From positions 1-35,621 of the IMG/VR virus record IMGVR_UViG_3300005253_000948: a stretch of DNA of 35,621 nucleotides; one strand, 5' to 3'. The notes beneath the pieces were generated by a model. The model did not search any database and had not been told where the DNA came from. It was given only the letters and a program-made list of their open reading frames with translations. This stretch comes from a virus. Both the position numbers and the translations under genes were made by a program. The first letter of the stretch is position 1; the number at the start of each line of letters is the position of its first letter. This document shows, piece after piece, positions 15,713-23,218 of this stretch.

Positions 15713-17046
15713 TAGAGCATCTCTCCCTTAAATACGGGGGCATTGGTATCAACAGCAATCCCAGTCGGACTGCTGTGAGAATCCTCGACGATCTTATCAA
15801 AGATGTCTACCCACCGAGGGTTGATGTGTTCGTTCCAGAAAAGACCGTTCGAGACCATCTCAAATCCCGCATCTGCTCTCTTCTTCGCTTCCTCCGGACG
15901 ATCATGTACCAGCAGTAGCTGCTCTACCAGCTTATGAAGGTGACCTGTGGGGCGCGGCACCTCGTTATCGTTAGGCAGAACAGTGATATGATCAATGTCC
16001 CCACCACTAGGATACGGAAACCCAGTTTCCTCGGTAATGTATTCTCCCAAACAAGTGTTCTGCGGGAATACTACAGGAGTTTTACATGCCATGGCCTCTG
16101 TCCAAGACAGTCCCCAACCCTCACCAACTGTAGTACTCATAACCACATCGCTGGCGTTATAAATCATATTGACTACTTCTAACGGGAACCCATTAGAAGG
16201 GGTAAAGTTCTGAGGCAAAATGACATCTTCCTTAAGATCCAGACCGAAGCCCTTGATTACTTCAGGTAGATTCCAACCCTGATCCACAGCCGCCATATGT
16301 AAGTAAAGAATGGAGTTGGGGCGCTGCTTCTTAAACTCCTGGAAGGCTCGAATCGTAGCAGGAATATCCTTTCGCTGCTGGTTTCGGTTCACGTTAGTAA
16401 TAACAAACTTATCTGCAGAAGGACCAAAGAACTGCTGTCGAAACTGCTTGACCTGTGCTTCCGGCAGAGGGTGAAAAACATCAGGATTTACACCGTGAGG
16501 CATCACCTGAAGTTTATCTGCAATCTCCGGTACCTGGGCAATAGATTGCTTCCTAGCAAACTGCGAGTAGGTTATCGGGTAGTCCACAGCGTGCGCTGCC
16601 AGGATCCAAGCTTCCTTAGGAACACCATCTACAGGGTAGTAGAAAACGCTCTTGAAGCGCTTGCCTGACTTCTTTAGGTTCTCAAGCATCTGCGGGACGA
16701 AATCCAAGATGAAAGTGTCCTGCAAGAAAAACAGAATATCATAGTCAAGCTTGGGATCTAAAAGGTGCTGCTGTAGACGCTGGCGTCCGTAAGGATCACG
16801 CTGCTGATTGACAGCCATGGGCCAGATATTGAAAGGATACTCATGAGGATCTCCCCAGTAGTTAATTCCTAGAATATCAACCTCGTAGCGGCCAGAGTTA
16901 TGCAAGGCAGGTAGAATGTTCCGGGATACCTGACCAAATCCCGTTGCGCACGTAGGGGAATCCCCATAGAAGATAATCTTAGTCTTCTTTAGAGGCTTCG
17001 CTCCAATATTAGGATCAATTCTTTCGAGAAACTTTGGCTGCGCCAT
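15712..17046 (-). CDS. Family 4-type glycosyltransferase, first gene of the sugar cassette
   Basis: I start at the ATG of MAQPKF, which has GGAGGAG nine bases upstream; an earlier in-frame ATG lacks an SD. The 444-residue GT-B protein has a glycine loop in PTCATGFGQVSRNI (31-44), the Arg/Lys pair in NRNQQRKD (220-227), and the E-x7-E motif in GEGWGLSWTEAMAC (308-321). LPHGV-type MPHGVNPDVFHP near 182-193 is the usual GT4 interdomain stretch. It overlaps the LSm-like gene by 32 bases. It is a paralog in general plan of the next transferase, but only moderately similar. Confidence 0.92.
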   Translation of the reverse strand: MAQPKFLERIDPNIGAKPLKKTKIIFYGDSPTCATGFGQVSRNILPALHNSGRYEVDILGINYWGDPHEYPFNIWPMAVNQQRDPYGRQRLQQHLLDPKLDYDILFFLQDTFILDFVPQMLENLKKSGKRFKSVFYYPVDGVPKEAWILAAHAVDYPITYSQFARKQSIAQVPEIADKLQVMPHGVNPDVFHPLPEAQVKQFRQQFFGPSADKFVITNVNRNQQRKDIPATIRAFQEFKKQRPNSILYLHMAAVDQGWNLPEVIKGFGLDLKEDVILPQNFTPSNGFPLEVVNMIYNASDVVMSTTVGEGWGLSWTEAMACKTPVVFPQNTCLGEYITEETGFPYPSGGDIDHITVLPNDNEVPRPTGHLHKLVEQLLLVHDRPEEAKKRADAGFEMVSNGLFWNEHINPRWVDIFDKIVEDSHSSPTGIAVDTNAPVFKGEML

Positions 17047-17260
17047 CGTTGTCTTCTCCTCCATCTATGAGCAGGAATGCTCTCTTAATTATACGACGTG
17101 GAACGTCGATTATGTCTTTATTTTTGTCTTCAAGGTAGATTTTATACTGAGTGAACTTGACTACTTTACCAAAAATCTTTAGCCCGTCAGCACATTCTAT
17201 GCCTATGAACGGAAAACCAAGCGCTTTAAGCTGCGCTTGAGTTCTGTTCAGCGAAGTCAT
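17015..17260 (-). CDS. Small LSm/Hfq-like protein
   Basis: In this 81-residue protein about residues 17-62 follow the Sm-fold pattern. There is an amphipathic start helix (RTQAQLKALGF), then GIECADGLKIFGKVVKFTQYKIYLED, which fits the Sm1 pattern hydrophobic-x-L-x-N-G-x5-G-x5-F-x-x-(Y/F), and a second strand pair IIDVPRRIIKRAFLL in the Sm2 position. Host Hfq forms a hexamer that pairs small RNAs with mRNAs. Here the Sm1 Asn is Asp-like (ADG) and the Hfq YKHAI signature is absent, so it is Hfq-like at best. A plain SH3-like barrel of another kind is the main alternative. It overlaps both neighbours by 32-35 bases. Confidence 0.6.
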   Translation of the reverse strand: MTSLNRTQAQLKALGFPFIGIECADGLKIFGKVVKFTQYKIYLEDKNKDIIDVPRRIIKRAFLLIDGGEDNDGAAKVSRKN

Positions 17261-18395
17261 CGATCACCTTACGTTCCTTTACTCTAAAAACTGGGGCATT
17301 ATAACTGACCTTAGCTACCTTAGCTAGTGAGTCCTTCAACTCAGGATGATCCCTAACGAATCGGTCCAACTTAGCCTTGTTAACGGTCAGAACACTGTAC
17401 AGATCCTCTTCAGGTACTATACCAACCACGTCTTCGATATCGTAGTTGGTTCTTCCTGCTTGGGTACTGGAAAGTTCCTTGTTTGCAGCGATAATTGTCT
17501 CCCCAATCACTGCTTTTTCGGAAGCAATCATCTTCATCTCACGCTGACGACTCTCCAGGATACTCTTCTGTGCAGCGATGTCCTGCCAATGGTCCAAGAA
17601 TGCGGCAGGTTCCATGTCTGCTAGTGGTGTAAGCACCGTATCCTTAGAATTAACCAACTCTGCGTAAGCAGGGCAGTAATTCTTGTAATCACACCATCCA
17701 CAGAGATTATTAATTCGTCCTACGGTTTCCTCGTCAACGAGTTCATTCATCTGCTTCCAAATACTAACCAGGAACTGGCGGAAAGTGGCCCGCTGTTCCG
17801 CAGTTCTGTAAGAAGACACAGACTTGTCGATTCGAGGGTATTCCAGGGTCAAAATCCTGTTGGAATACTGAGGCCAAACGATGCTGGCCGCCAAATCATA
17901 CATAGAAAGCTGAAGATCATCCTTCAGCTGCCACGCAGTCAGTGCCTGTCGGGAAGTTTTGTAGTCTACAATCTCAATAGTATCGTCATTGATGATACGC
18001 ACCTTATCGATTGCACCGACAATAGGTACATCGTCGGGGGTGTTGATCTTAAAGAAGTGCTCAACCTCGATGACCTTTTCTGAAGGATCATACCGATCAA
18101 TCCACTCAGTAACCATATTCTTACCTTCGGTATAGAATCCCATATCAGTCAAACCTTCCAACGTCGCCTTGTTCATAAACGTGGTGACAGCAAATTCATA
18201 GTCTGACTGGTCAGGAAAACTCTGCTTAGACATCATACGACGTGTAAACTGCTCCAACGCCTCATGAACAGCAATTCCTACGCGGGCATGGTCGTTCATG
18301 ACGCGCACGATATCTCTATCGTAACGGAAAACTGTCTTCAACTGGCACTGAAGGAAGTCCTTCACGCCTGTTGCAGATAATCCTCTGAGTTCCAT
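17226..18395 (-). CDS. Cas4/RecB-like PD-(D/E)XK nuclease with Fe-S cysteines
   Basis: The 389-residue protein carries the RecB-type nuclease motifs in order: His44 in GIAVHEALE, Asp130 in GAIDKVR, Asp144 and Lys146 in EIVDYKTS, and QLSMYDLAA. Cys17, Cys232, Cys235 and Cys241 (LCGWCDYKNYC) match the 4Fe-4S staple of Cas4 and AddB. About 140 residues follow the last Cys, mostly helical, longer than typical Cas4 (about 200 residues in total). Family members are 5'-3' single-strand exonucleases. With RecA, RuvC-like and SSB genes nearby, a role in phage recombination or end processing is likely. No cas1 or cas2 is present, so a CRISPR role is not supported. Confidence 0.92.
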   Translation of the reverse strand: MELRGLSATGVKDFLQCQLKTVFRYDRDIVRVMNDHARVGIAVHEALEQFTRRMMSKQSFPDQSDYEFAVTTFMNKATLEGLTDMGFYTEGKNMVTEWIDRYDPSEKVIEVEHFFKINTPDDVPIVGAIDKVRIINDDTIEIVDYKTSRQALTAWQLKDDLQLSMYDLAASIVWPQYSNRILTLEYPRIDKSVSSYRTAEQRATFRQFLVSIWKQMNELVDEETVGRINNLCGWCDYKNYCPAYAELVNSKDTVLTPLADMEPAAFLDHWQDIAAQKSILESRQREMKMIASEKAVIGETIIAANKELSSTQAGRTNYDIEDVVGIVPEEDLYSVLTVNKAKLDRFVRDHPELKDSLAKVAKVSYNAPVFRVKERKVIDDFAEQNSSAA

Positions 18396-18770
18396 CTAAT
18401 TCTCCTCCTCTAGGTCATTTTTTTCCCATTCCTCAATGAGGGACCTGAGTATAGTTGCGTGCTCGTCCTTCTGAAACAGAGGGCATCGCTTGCAATAAGT
18501 GGTTTCTTTCACAAATTTCCGCATCGCACATACAGGAAGCGAAAGCATGTGGTTCGTGTACCAACAAATTACTGATTTGTCTGGCAATTGCTTCGCTATC
18601 TTTTTAATGGTGCAACCCCAGAAATGTTTGTAGTCTACGGTCCGTCCAAACGATCTCTTAGCCTTAACCGGGATGATATATTCAGGTGGTTTACTTCCGG
18701 GTTTTCTTCTTATCGCCCGTCTTTTTAACCCTTTGTATTTCACGATATCCCCATGACAAAGCCATTGCAT
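18396..18770 (-). CDS. Unknown basic protein with a cysteine cluster
   Basis: The longest frame is 124 residues and overlaps the end of the RuvC-like gene by 80 bases. A GTG nine codons later gives a shorter product and has a GGGGAT site, so the start is unsure. The N-terminal third is strongly basic (KGLKRRAIRRKPGSK). Cysteines at 69, 81, 93 and 96 (YCKRCPLF at the end of the cluster) suggest a zinc or Fe-S site. The C-terminus is acidic (EEWEKNDLEEEN). No family is recognised. It lies between the resolvase and the Cas4-like nuclease, so a role in DNA processing is possible but unproved. Confidence 0.65.
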   Translation of the reverse strand: MQWLCHGDIVKYKGLKRRAIRRKPGSKPPEYIIPVKAKRSFGRTVDYKHFWGCTIKKIAKQLPDKSVICWYTNHMLSLPVCAMRKFVKETTYCKRCPLFQKDEHATILRSLIEEWEKNDLEEEN

Positions 18771-19194
18771 CCGTTATATCATTGTGCTTCTGGAAAGTCC
18801 AGTCATCTAAATTATACTTCGTTTTGAAAAAGTTAAAGACCTCTTGCTTCTTAAACTTACCTTCTTGCGTACCACAGCAGTGTTTTCTTGCCGATGTGGC
18901 CGTTATAATTTCTGTTTTAATACCCTTACCTGCGCACAGTTCCTGCGCCACTCCGGCAAACTTTACTAATGCCTTTAGTGTGTGGATATTACCAAAACCA
19001 GGACGGTAGTATGCGTCCTCAATCACTACTACATCAGGCTTGTACTTATCTAAGATCTTACCCAACTCTTCTCGGAACCAGACTAACTTCTCCTCGAAGG
19101 ATAAAGCTGCATCCGGGGCGATTATACCACATGAAGGCTTAGTTATGAACCATCCCGTGCTTTTAGTTGAGACATCTAATCCTAGTACTTTCAT
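18691..19194 (-). CDS. ruvC: RuvC-like Holliday junction resolvase
   Basis: The 167-residue RNase H-fold nuclease begins MKVLGLDVSTKSTGW with catalytic Asp7. Glu59 lies in VVVIEDAYY, and the C-terminal acidic pair is in HNDITDAMALSWG (Asp139, Asp142). The basic tail KKTGDKKKTRK may contact DNA. RuvC cuts four-way junctions symmetrically; in phages it resolves replication intermediates before packaging. No RuvA or RuvB is seen, which is normal for phage enzymes. It overlaps dnaJ by four bases (ATGA). Confidence 0.9.
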   Translation of the reverse strand: MKVLGLDVSTKSTGWFITKPSCGIIAPDAALSFEEKLVWFREELGKILDKYKPDVVVIEDAYYRPGFGNIHTLKALVKFAGVAQELCAGKGIKTEIITATSARKHCCGTQEGKFKKQEVFNFFKTKYNLDDWTFQKHNDITDAMALSWGYREIQRVKKTGDKKKTRK

Positions 19195-19982
19195 TTAGTT
19201 AGCAGGCTCCTAAGTTGTTCCTTTTCCTCGTCACTAATCTTATCCATATCGGGGTATTTCAGCTGTACTATTACCTGAAGATCGCCCGGAGAGCCTCCAT
19301 TAAATCCGGCACCTCCCTGCCCCTGTAAAAGCATGGTGTTACCGTGCATAATACCCGGGGGCACGACGATATTGATACCCTTAATCTCTGGAACTACACC
19401 TCTTCCCTTACAAGGTTCGCAAGGAGTCTTAACAACTTGACCCTGTGCTCGACACTGACCACACCCTTGCTGCATAAACATACTGCCCTGCTGTGTCTGT
19501 GTAAAACCAGCCCCATGGCACGCACTACACGTCTCAAATTCTGTACCGCCGCGACCATGGCAAGCAGGACAACCCGAATTTAGGTGATATTCGAGTGATA
19601 TTTCTGCACCCAAGAGGGCGTCAGCAAGAGTTATCTCCAAAGGAATCTGAAGGCTCTGTCCTCGCATCGGTGGATTCGGCTGCTGACGGCGCAAGTGTTG
19701 TCGAAAGATATCAAACGGATCGCCAGTAGTTCTAAACCCCCCAAATCCACCACCAACGTCTCCAGTAGGGGAGCCCGTCATATCATAGGATCTTTTCCTA
19801 TCAGGATCGGACAGTATCGAGTAGGCTTCAGAGATTTCCTTGAACTTCTCCTCAGCCACCTCGATATTGTCCGGATTCTTGTCAGGATGGTGTTCGTGCG
19901 CGAGCGCTCGGTATGCTTTTTTCAACGCATCCGGCCCGGCATCCCTATCAACTCCAAGAATCTGATAGTAATCCTTAATCAT
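19191..19982 (-). CDS. dnaJ: Short DnaJ (Hsp40) co-chaperone
   Basis: The chosen ATG overlaps the stop of the zinc-ribbon gene and gives 263 residues. The J domain (3-68) has the HPD tripeptide at 32-34. A Gly/Phe-rich linker (73-90) follows, then four CxxC pairs at about 138-195 (CPACHGRG, CSACHGAG, CGQCRAQG, CEPCKGRG); the third departs from CxxCxGxG. Only one C-terminal beta domain is left (about 196-245), so the protein is about 110 residues shorter than E. coli DnaJ and lacks the second substrate domain and dimerisation helix. It should recruit host DnaK, possibly to replication complexes as lambda does through its own proteins. Confidence 0.95.
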   Translation of the reverse strand: MIKDYYQILGVDRDAGPDALKKAYRALAHEHHPDKNPDNIEVAEEKFKEISEAYSILSDPDRKRSYDMTGSPTGDVGGGFGGFRTTGDPFDIFRQHLRRQQPNPPMRGQSLQIPLEITLADALLGAEISLEYHLNSGCPACHGRGGTEFETCSACHGAGFTQTQQGSMFMQQGCGQCRAQGQVVKTPCEPCKGRGVVPEIKGINIVVPPGIMHGNTMLLQGQGGAGFNGGSPGDLQVIVQLKYPDMDKISDEEKEQLRSLLTK

Positions 19983-20112
19983 CAGTCGTCTCGACAACTA
20001 CAGTGTTCCCGCAACCGCCACAATGGTAGACAGTTTGCTCACCTTCACGGCTAATGAACCAGCAACCTGTATTATCACAGTGAATGCATAGTGGATAATC
20101 TCCCCGTCCCAT
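19975..20112 (-). CDS. Zinc-ribbon miniprotein
   Basis: This 45-residue frame has an ATG two bases after the upstream stop, with a GGGGGTG site before it, and ends within the dnaJ start (ATGATTAA). The sequence runs MGRGDYPLCIHC to TVVVETTDD, with LCIHC near residue 9 and HCGGCGN near residue 30, a CxxC-x18-CxxC ribbon typical of small nucleic-acid-binding or structural zinc ribbons. The aromatic-rich strand between the pairs (CWFISREGEQTVYH) fits a zinc beta ribbon. The perfect fit between two genes supports translation. Function unknown. Confidence 0.75.
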   Translation of the reverse strand: MGRGDYPLCIHCDNTGCWFISREGEQTVYHCGGCGNTVVVETTDD

Positions 20113-20114
20113 AA

Positions 20115-20456
20115 TTACACCCCCACCAACTTAATAATCTCACCATGGACTCGAATTACATTCTCGTCCGTCTCCAAAGCCACAACATTGAAGCACTCGT
20201 CCTCTTCCAGAGCGGGGTACTGGGCACCAGCGAAGAGTACCCGGACCAGCTCCGTAAGTTGAAAGACGCCCTCACTGAAAATCATGAAGTCATCCTCTCC
20301 AGGAATACTAGTACCCACCTCTAACTCGTGTTGAGTAAGAAGTTGACTAATCTTTCCCGTGAGAGGCACTTCAATAACGTGCCTGCCCTTCAATTCCCAC
20401 TCGTAATCCTTTGCAGGGAGTAGTACTAGGCTTGAAACGCCTCGTGCTGTACCCAT
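20115..20456 (-). CDS. Unknown small acidic protein after SSB
   Basis: I take the ATG of MGTARGVSSLVLL, which has AGGAG seven bases upstream and starts one base after the SSB stop, giving 113 residues. The longer frame into SSB is unlikely. The product is mostly predicted beta structure, with a hydrophobic start, acidic patches (GEDDF, LEEDECF) and no recognisable motif. Coupling to SSB suggests a related job, such as a replication accessory protein, but this is inference from position only. Confidence 0.75.
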   Translation of the reverse strand: MGTARGVSSLVLLPAKDYEWELKGRHVIEVPLTGKISQLLTQHELEVGTSIPGEDDFMIFSEGVFQLTELVRVLFAGAQYPALEEDECFNVVALETDENVIRVHGEIIKLVGV

Positions 20457-20457
20457 G

Positions 20458-21105
20458 TTATACTCCTGCAGTCCCACCGGCGGTAAAGTTGGTAACAACT
20501 GCGTCGGTGAAGACACGGGTCTGTCCATCAGGGGCATTCCACTTTCGCTCCTGAATGTGACCGGAAACCTTTACCGAACCCTGCTCACCGACTAGGGCAA
20601 GCTGCTCAGCAAGTTCATCCCATGCGGTGATACGGACATACGAATTTCGTAGGGTCTCCGGATCGTCTGCTCGGAAATAAGGGATCTTAACCTTAGCATG
20701 AAAAAGCGGCGTGCCTCTCTCACCTACATTCTTAAGCTCAGGCCACTGAAGGGTCCCCTCCAGAACGAAGAAGTTTGCCCCTTCGTTAGCTCCCTCTTCA
20801 ACGACCTCAGCGGAGTCTACCACAAGATCCGTGACATTGCGCTTCTTGCCCTCATGGGTGTAGCTGCGCTCGTTGATTCGGGTGTTCGCCTTGATGACGG
20901 TACCCTGAGAAAGGCTTCCTAACCATTCAGCCCAATCTTCCCACGCGGTGATGCGTAGGAGAGACTCACGGGCATCGCCGGATCGCTCATCCGTGGTGGG
21001 AATCTTCAGCTTGCACTTGAACAGGGCCTTACCACTGTTCGTGTACTTAAGCTCAGGCCACATGATAGAGCCCTGAAGTACTGCACTGTTTGTTCCTACT
21101 GTCAT
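20458..21105 (-). CDS. ssb: Single-stranded DNA-binding protein with two tandem OB folds
   Basis: I take the ATG with GGAGG seven bases upstream, giving 215 residues. Two homologous halves are visible. Residues 7-102 contain LQGSIMWPELKYTNSGKALF, LLRITAWEDWAEWL and NERSYTHEGKKRNVTDLVV. Residues 111-207 contain LEGTLQWPELKNVGERGTPLF, YVRITAWDELAEQL and QERKWNAPDGQTRVFTDAVV. Each half is one OB fold of the SSB kind, so a dimer could match the four OB folds of an E. coli SSB tetramer, as in Deinococcus SSB. The usual acidic DDDIPF-like tip is absent (the end is TAGGTAGV). It lies between primase and a small unknown gene. Confidence 0.87.
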   Translation of the reverse strand: MTVGTNSAVLQGSIMWPELKYTNSGKALFKCKLKIPTTDERSGDARESLLRITAWEDWAEWLGSLSQGTVIKANTRINERSYTHEGKKRNVTDLVVDSAEVVEEGANEGANFFVLEGTLQWPELKNVGERGTPLFHAKVKIPYFRADDPETLRNSYVRITAWDELAEQLALVGEQGSVKVSGHIQERKWNAPDGQTRVFTDAVVTNFTAGGTAGV

Positions 21106-21106
21106 T

Positions 21107-22117
21107 TTATCCTCCAAGATATGTTACCACATCTGTATAGGTAAAGTCTTTCGGATCTTTACCGTCTGGCAAGTCAACAATTGTCGTGTTGACAATTCGT
21201 TCGAGCATCTTATTTACGCGCTCTGCGCCTGCTCTGCCTGCCTTGTCTGCGTCCAACATGATGATCACGTTTTCCGCGTATTTAGAGAGAAGATCTCTCT
21301 GATTTGGTGTAATATCTGTTCCCATTGCGGCAACAACATTATACACGCCTTGCATTGCTAATCCCCAAACATCTACAAAACCTTCAACCAATATAAGGAT
21401 TCGGTCTGCACCTTCTTCTACGTTTCCTGTGTACCATTTAGCTACATCTAGGTTGTATAAGGTGGTTCCCTTGTTGATATTCTTCATCAGCAAGTATTTA
21501 GGGTCCTCGTTTGAATCTGTCCTCCGTCCGCTGATAGTAAGTAACGCACCGTCCTCATCACGAATAGGGATGGTCTCTCGGTGGATGCCCTTGCCGTCAG
21601 TAAATCCTCCAATTTCATAGAAGTCCAGCAATTCTGCAGGAAAACCACGATCTTCAAAGTAACTTGATCTCTGCGACTTTAGATCTTCCAAGACTAGCTC
21701 TGGAAAATGACTGGTAACGGCAGCGACAGTCTGGGACTTCTTAATCTCCTGCTGTATCTCCCGTTTTTGCTTCATTTCTAAGTACTGTTCGGACAGTTCC
21801 TCCTGGTTGTTGAGATCAACTCCTGCGATGTCGGCTAAGAATCGAACCGACTCAACGAACGAGGAGCCTGTTGCCTTCTGCACCAAACCTACGAGATCTC
21901 TGTCCCCCTCACCCTCACAGTGACGGGTGTAACAGCACCATGTACGGCTCTCCAAATTGAATCGGAAGCCAGTGATGTTGTCCCCGCCGTGGATTTTACA
22001 CGGACCACGTAGCTCTTTACTACCACGCTTGACTATGTTAAAACCAAGGTGATTAAGCACTGTTTCCGGATCCACAGTAAGTTTTATATTTGCAATAGTG
22101 GTAGGTTCTATTTTCAT
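21107..22117 (-). CDS. dnaG: DnaG-like DNA primase
   Basis: The 336-residue primase has an N-terminal CHC2-type zinc-binding domain (Cys40, His43, Cys61/62, Cys67) and a Toprim catalytic core with Glu245 in LILVEGFVDV, AAMGTDITPNQ, and MLDADKAGRAG (Asp289, Asp291). It lacks the roughly 150-residue helicase-binding C-terminus of bacterial DnaG, which is common in phages. It should make RNA primers for the lagging strand together with the DnaB-like helicase encoded upstream. Its ATG overlaps the stop of the GIY-YIG gene (ATGA), so the homing gene sits exactly between replication genes. Confidence 0.94.
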   Translation of the reverse strand: MKIEPTTIANIKLTVDPETVLNHLGFNIVKRGSKELRGPCKIHGGDNITGFRFNLESRTWCCYTRHCEGEGDRDLVGLVQKATGSSFVESVRFLADIAGVDLNNQEELSEQYLEMKQKREIQQEIKKSQTVAAVTSHFPELVLEDLKSQRSSYFEDRGFPAELLDFYEIGGFTDGKGIHRETIPIRDEDGALLTISGRRTDSNEDPKYLLMKNINKGTTLYNLDVAKWYTGNVEEGADRILILVEGFVDVWGLAMQGVYNVVAAMGTDITPNQRDLLSKYAENVIIMLDADKAGRAGAERVNKMLERIVNTTIVDLPDGKDPKDFTYTDVVTYLGG

Positions 22118-22797
22118 TTCTTTGCGTTTCTATTTCCTTGTAAAGCTTGGGAAATACAACTTTTATGTTCTACAGAAAGTTTTCTTCCGGACAAAGCTTT
22201 ACTCATCTTCAATCGGGTCTCTTCTGAGGGAGACTCACGGTGCTTTCCTTTCTGAGAAACACTCATCTTTTCTCTAGTTTCTACAGAAAGCTTCTTTCCT
22301 GTGTGCGATCTACTCATCTTTAAACGAGATTCTATAGAATGTGTCTGACCTAACTTAGCACGTCCCTTTCTTTGCCGAGTCTCTTCAGAATCTACCCTAC
22401 CCATAAGAGCTTTACTAATCGAATGCCTGTGCTCGATAGAAAGTTTCTTTCCTTTACGTGCTAAACTCATTTTATTTCTGGTCTCTTCAGAAGGTTTACC
22501 TGACTTACCACCTTCCTTTAAATTATACCCAGAAGGTGACAATGTATTGAGTTCTTCGATCCAATACTTCTCTCTCGTATTTAATTCCTTTTCCGAATCA
22601 CATGCTTCTAAAATAACAAAATCAAAATGTTGCGTACCGTATTTAGATATAGCCGCTTTGATTCCCCACGTACGAGAACTTTCAGAAAAATGAACGATTT
22701 CCCTTTTACGAAGATCAAGGGTTCTACCTACATAAATCTTATCGTTTAAATCGTTCTCGATAATATAGATATATCCGTAATTATTCTGAATTTTCAT
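22114..22797 (-). CDS. GIY-YIG homing endonuclease with seven NUMOD3 repeats
   Basis: The 227-residue protein has an N-terminal GIY-YIG nuclease (about 6-95). The motif reads G8-Y-I and I21-Y-V-G-R25, with a glutamate in REKYWI near residue 76 as the metal ligand. The rest, about 100-223, is seven copies of a roughly 17-residue NUMOD3 helix of the form K-L-S-x-E-x-R-x-K-M-S-x-A-x-x-G-K. These bind DNA in tandem, as in the tail of I-TevI-like enzymes. The start lies inside the end of the membrane-protein gene (17 bases) and the stop in the primase start. It is AT-richer and more Lys-rich than its neighbours, in keeping with transfer. Confidence 0.9.
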   Translation of the reverse strand: MKIQNNYGYIYIIENDLNDKIYVGRTLDLRKREIVHFSESSRTWGIKAAISKYGTQHFDFVILEACDSEKELNTREKYWIEELNTLSPSGYNLKEGGKSGKPSEETRNKMSLARKGKKLSIEHRHSISKALMGRVDSEETRQRKGRAKLGQTHSIESRLKMSRSHTGKKLSVETREKMSVSQKGKHRESPSEETRLKMSKALSGRKLSVEHKSCISQALQGNRNAKK

Positions 22798-23218
22798 GCA
22801 TAACCCTTACAATCTGCTCAAATACTACCTTAACATTGACTCTTAGCACGGCGTCACTAATATCAGGCACACCACGCACACCTGCGTTCTTGTACCGACT
22901 CAACTCTGTGCTAAGGAAAGCAAAAGTTTCCTCCTCAACGTCCTCAAAACTGGTATTTAGAGGATCATTGATCGTTTCTCTAAGAAAAACAGTGAGACGC
23001 TCGGAGACCTTCAACATGTCGTGAAGGTCGAACTCACCCTTCTTATCCTCAACCTTAGATGCTGCGAAGCGGAGCAAAGTGGCGACAGGGATCTTACTGA
23101 AGAAACCATCTACCCACTCCTTGACCCCAGGCTTCTTAAAATACCAATAGAAAAGAAGAGCAGTCCCTGTGACCGCACCTATTGTAGATACCAATTCTAG
23201 AATTTCTCTAATATCCAT
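22781..23218 (-). CDS. Single-pass membrane protein of unknown function
   Basis: The product is 145 residues. One hydrophobic segment, at about 8-27 (ELVSTIGAVTGTALLFYWYF), is followed by positive charges (KKPGVKEW), predicting an N-out single span with a cytoplasmic C-terminal domain of about 115 residues. The soluble part is acidic and helical (SERLTVFLRETINDP, EDVEEETFAFLSTEL). No family is recognised. It overlaps the helicase gene by 11 bases and lies between helicase and primase, so one could imagine a membrane tether for replication, but nothing in the sequence proves it. Confidence 0.78.
   Translation of the reverse strand: MDIREILELVSTIGAVTGTALLFYWYFKKPGVKEWVDGFFSKIPVATLLRFAASKVEDKKGEFDLHDMLKVSERLTVFLRETINDPLNTSFEDVEEETFAFLSTELSRYKNAGVRGVPDISDAVLRVNVKVVFEQIVRVMHENSE

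Noticed and set aside
17226-18395. CRISPR association through the Cas4-like gene
   Set aside because: There are no direct-repeat arrays and no cas1 or cas2. Cas4-like nucleases are common in phage recombination modules.
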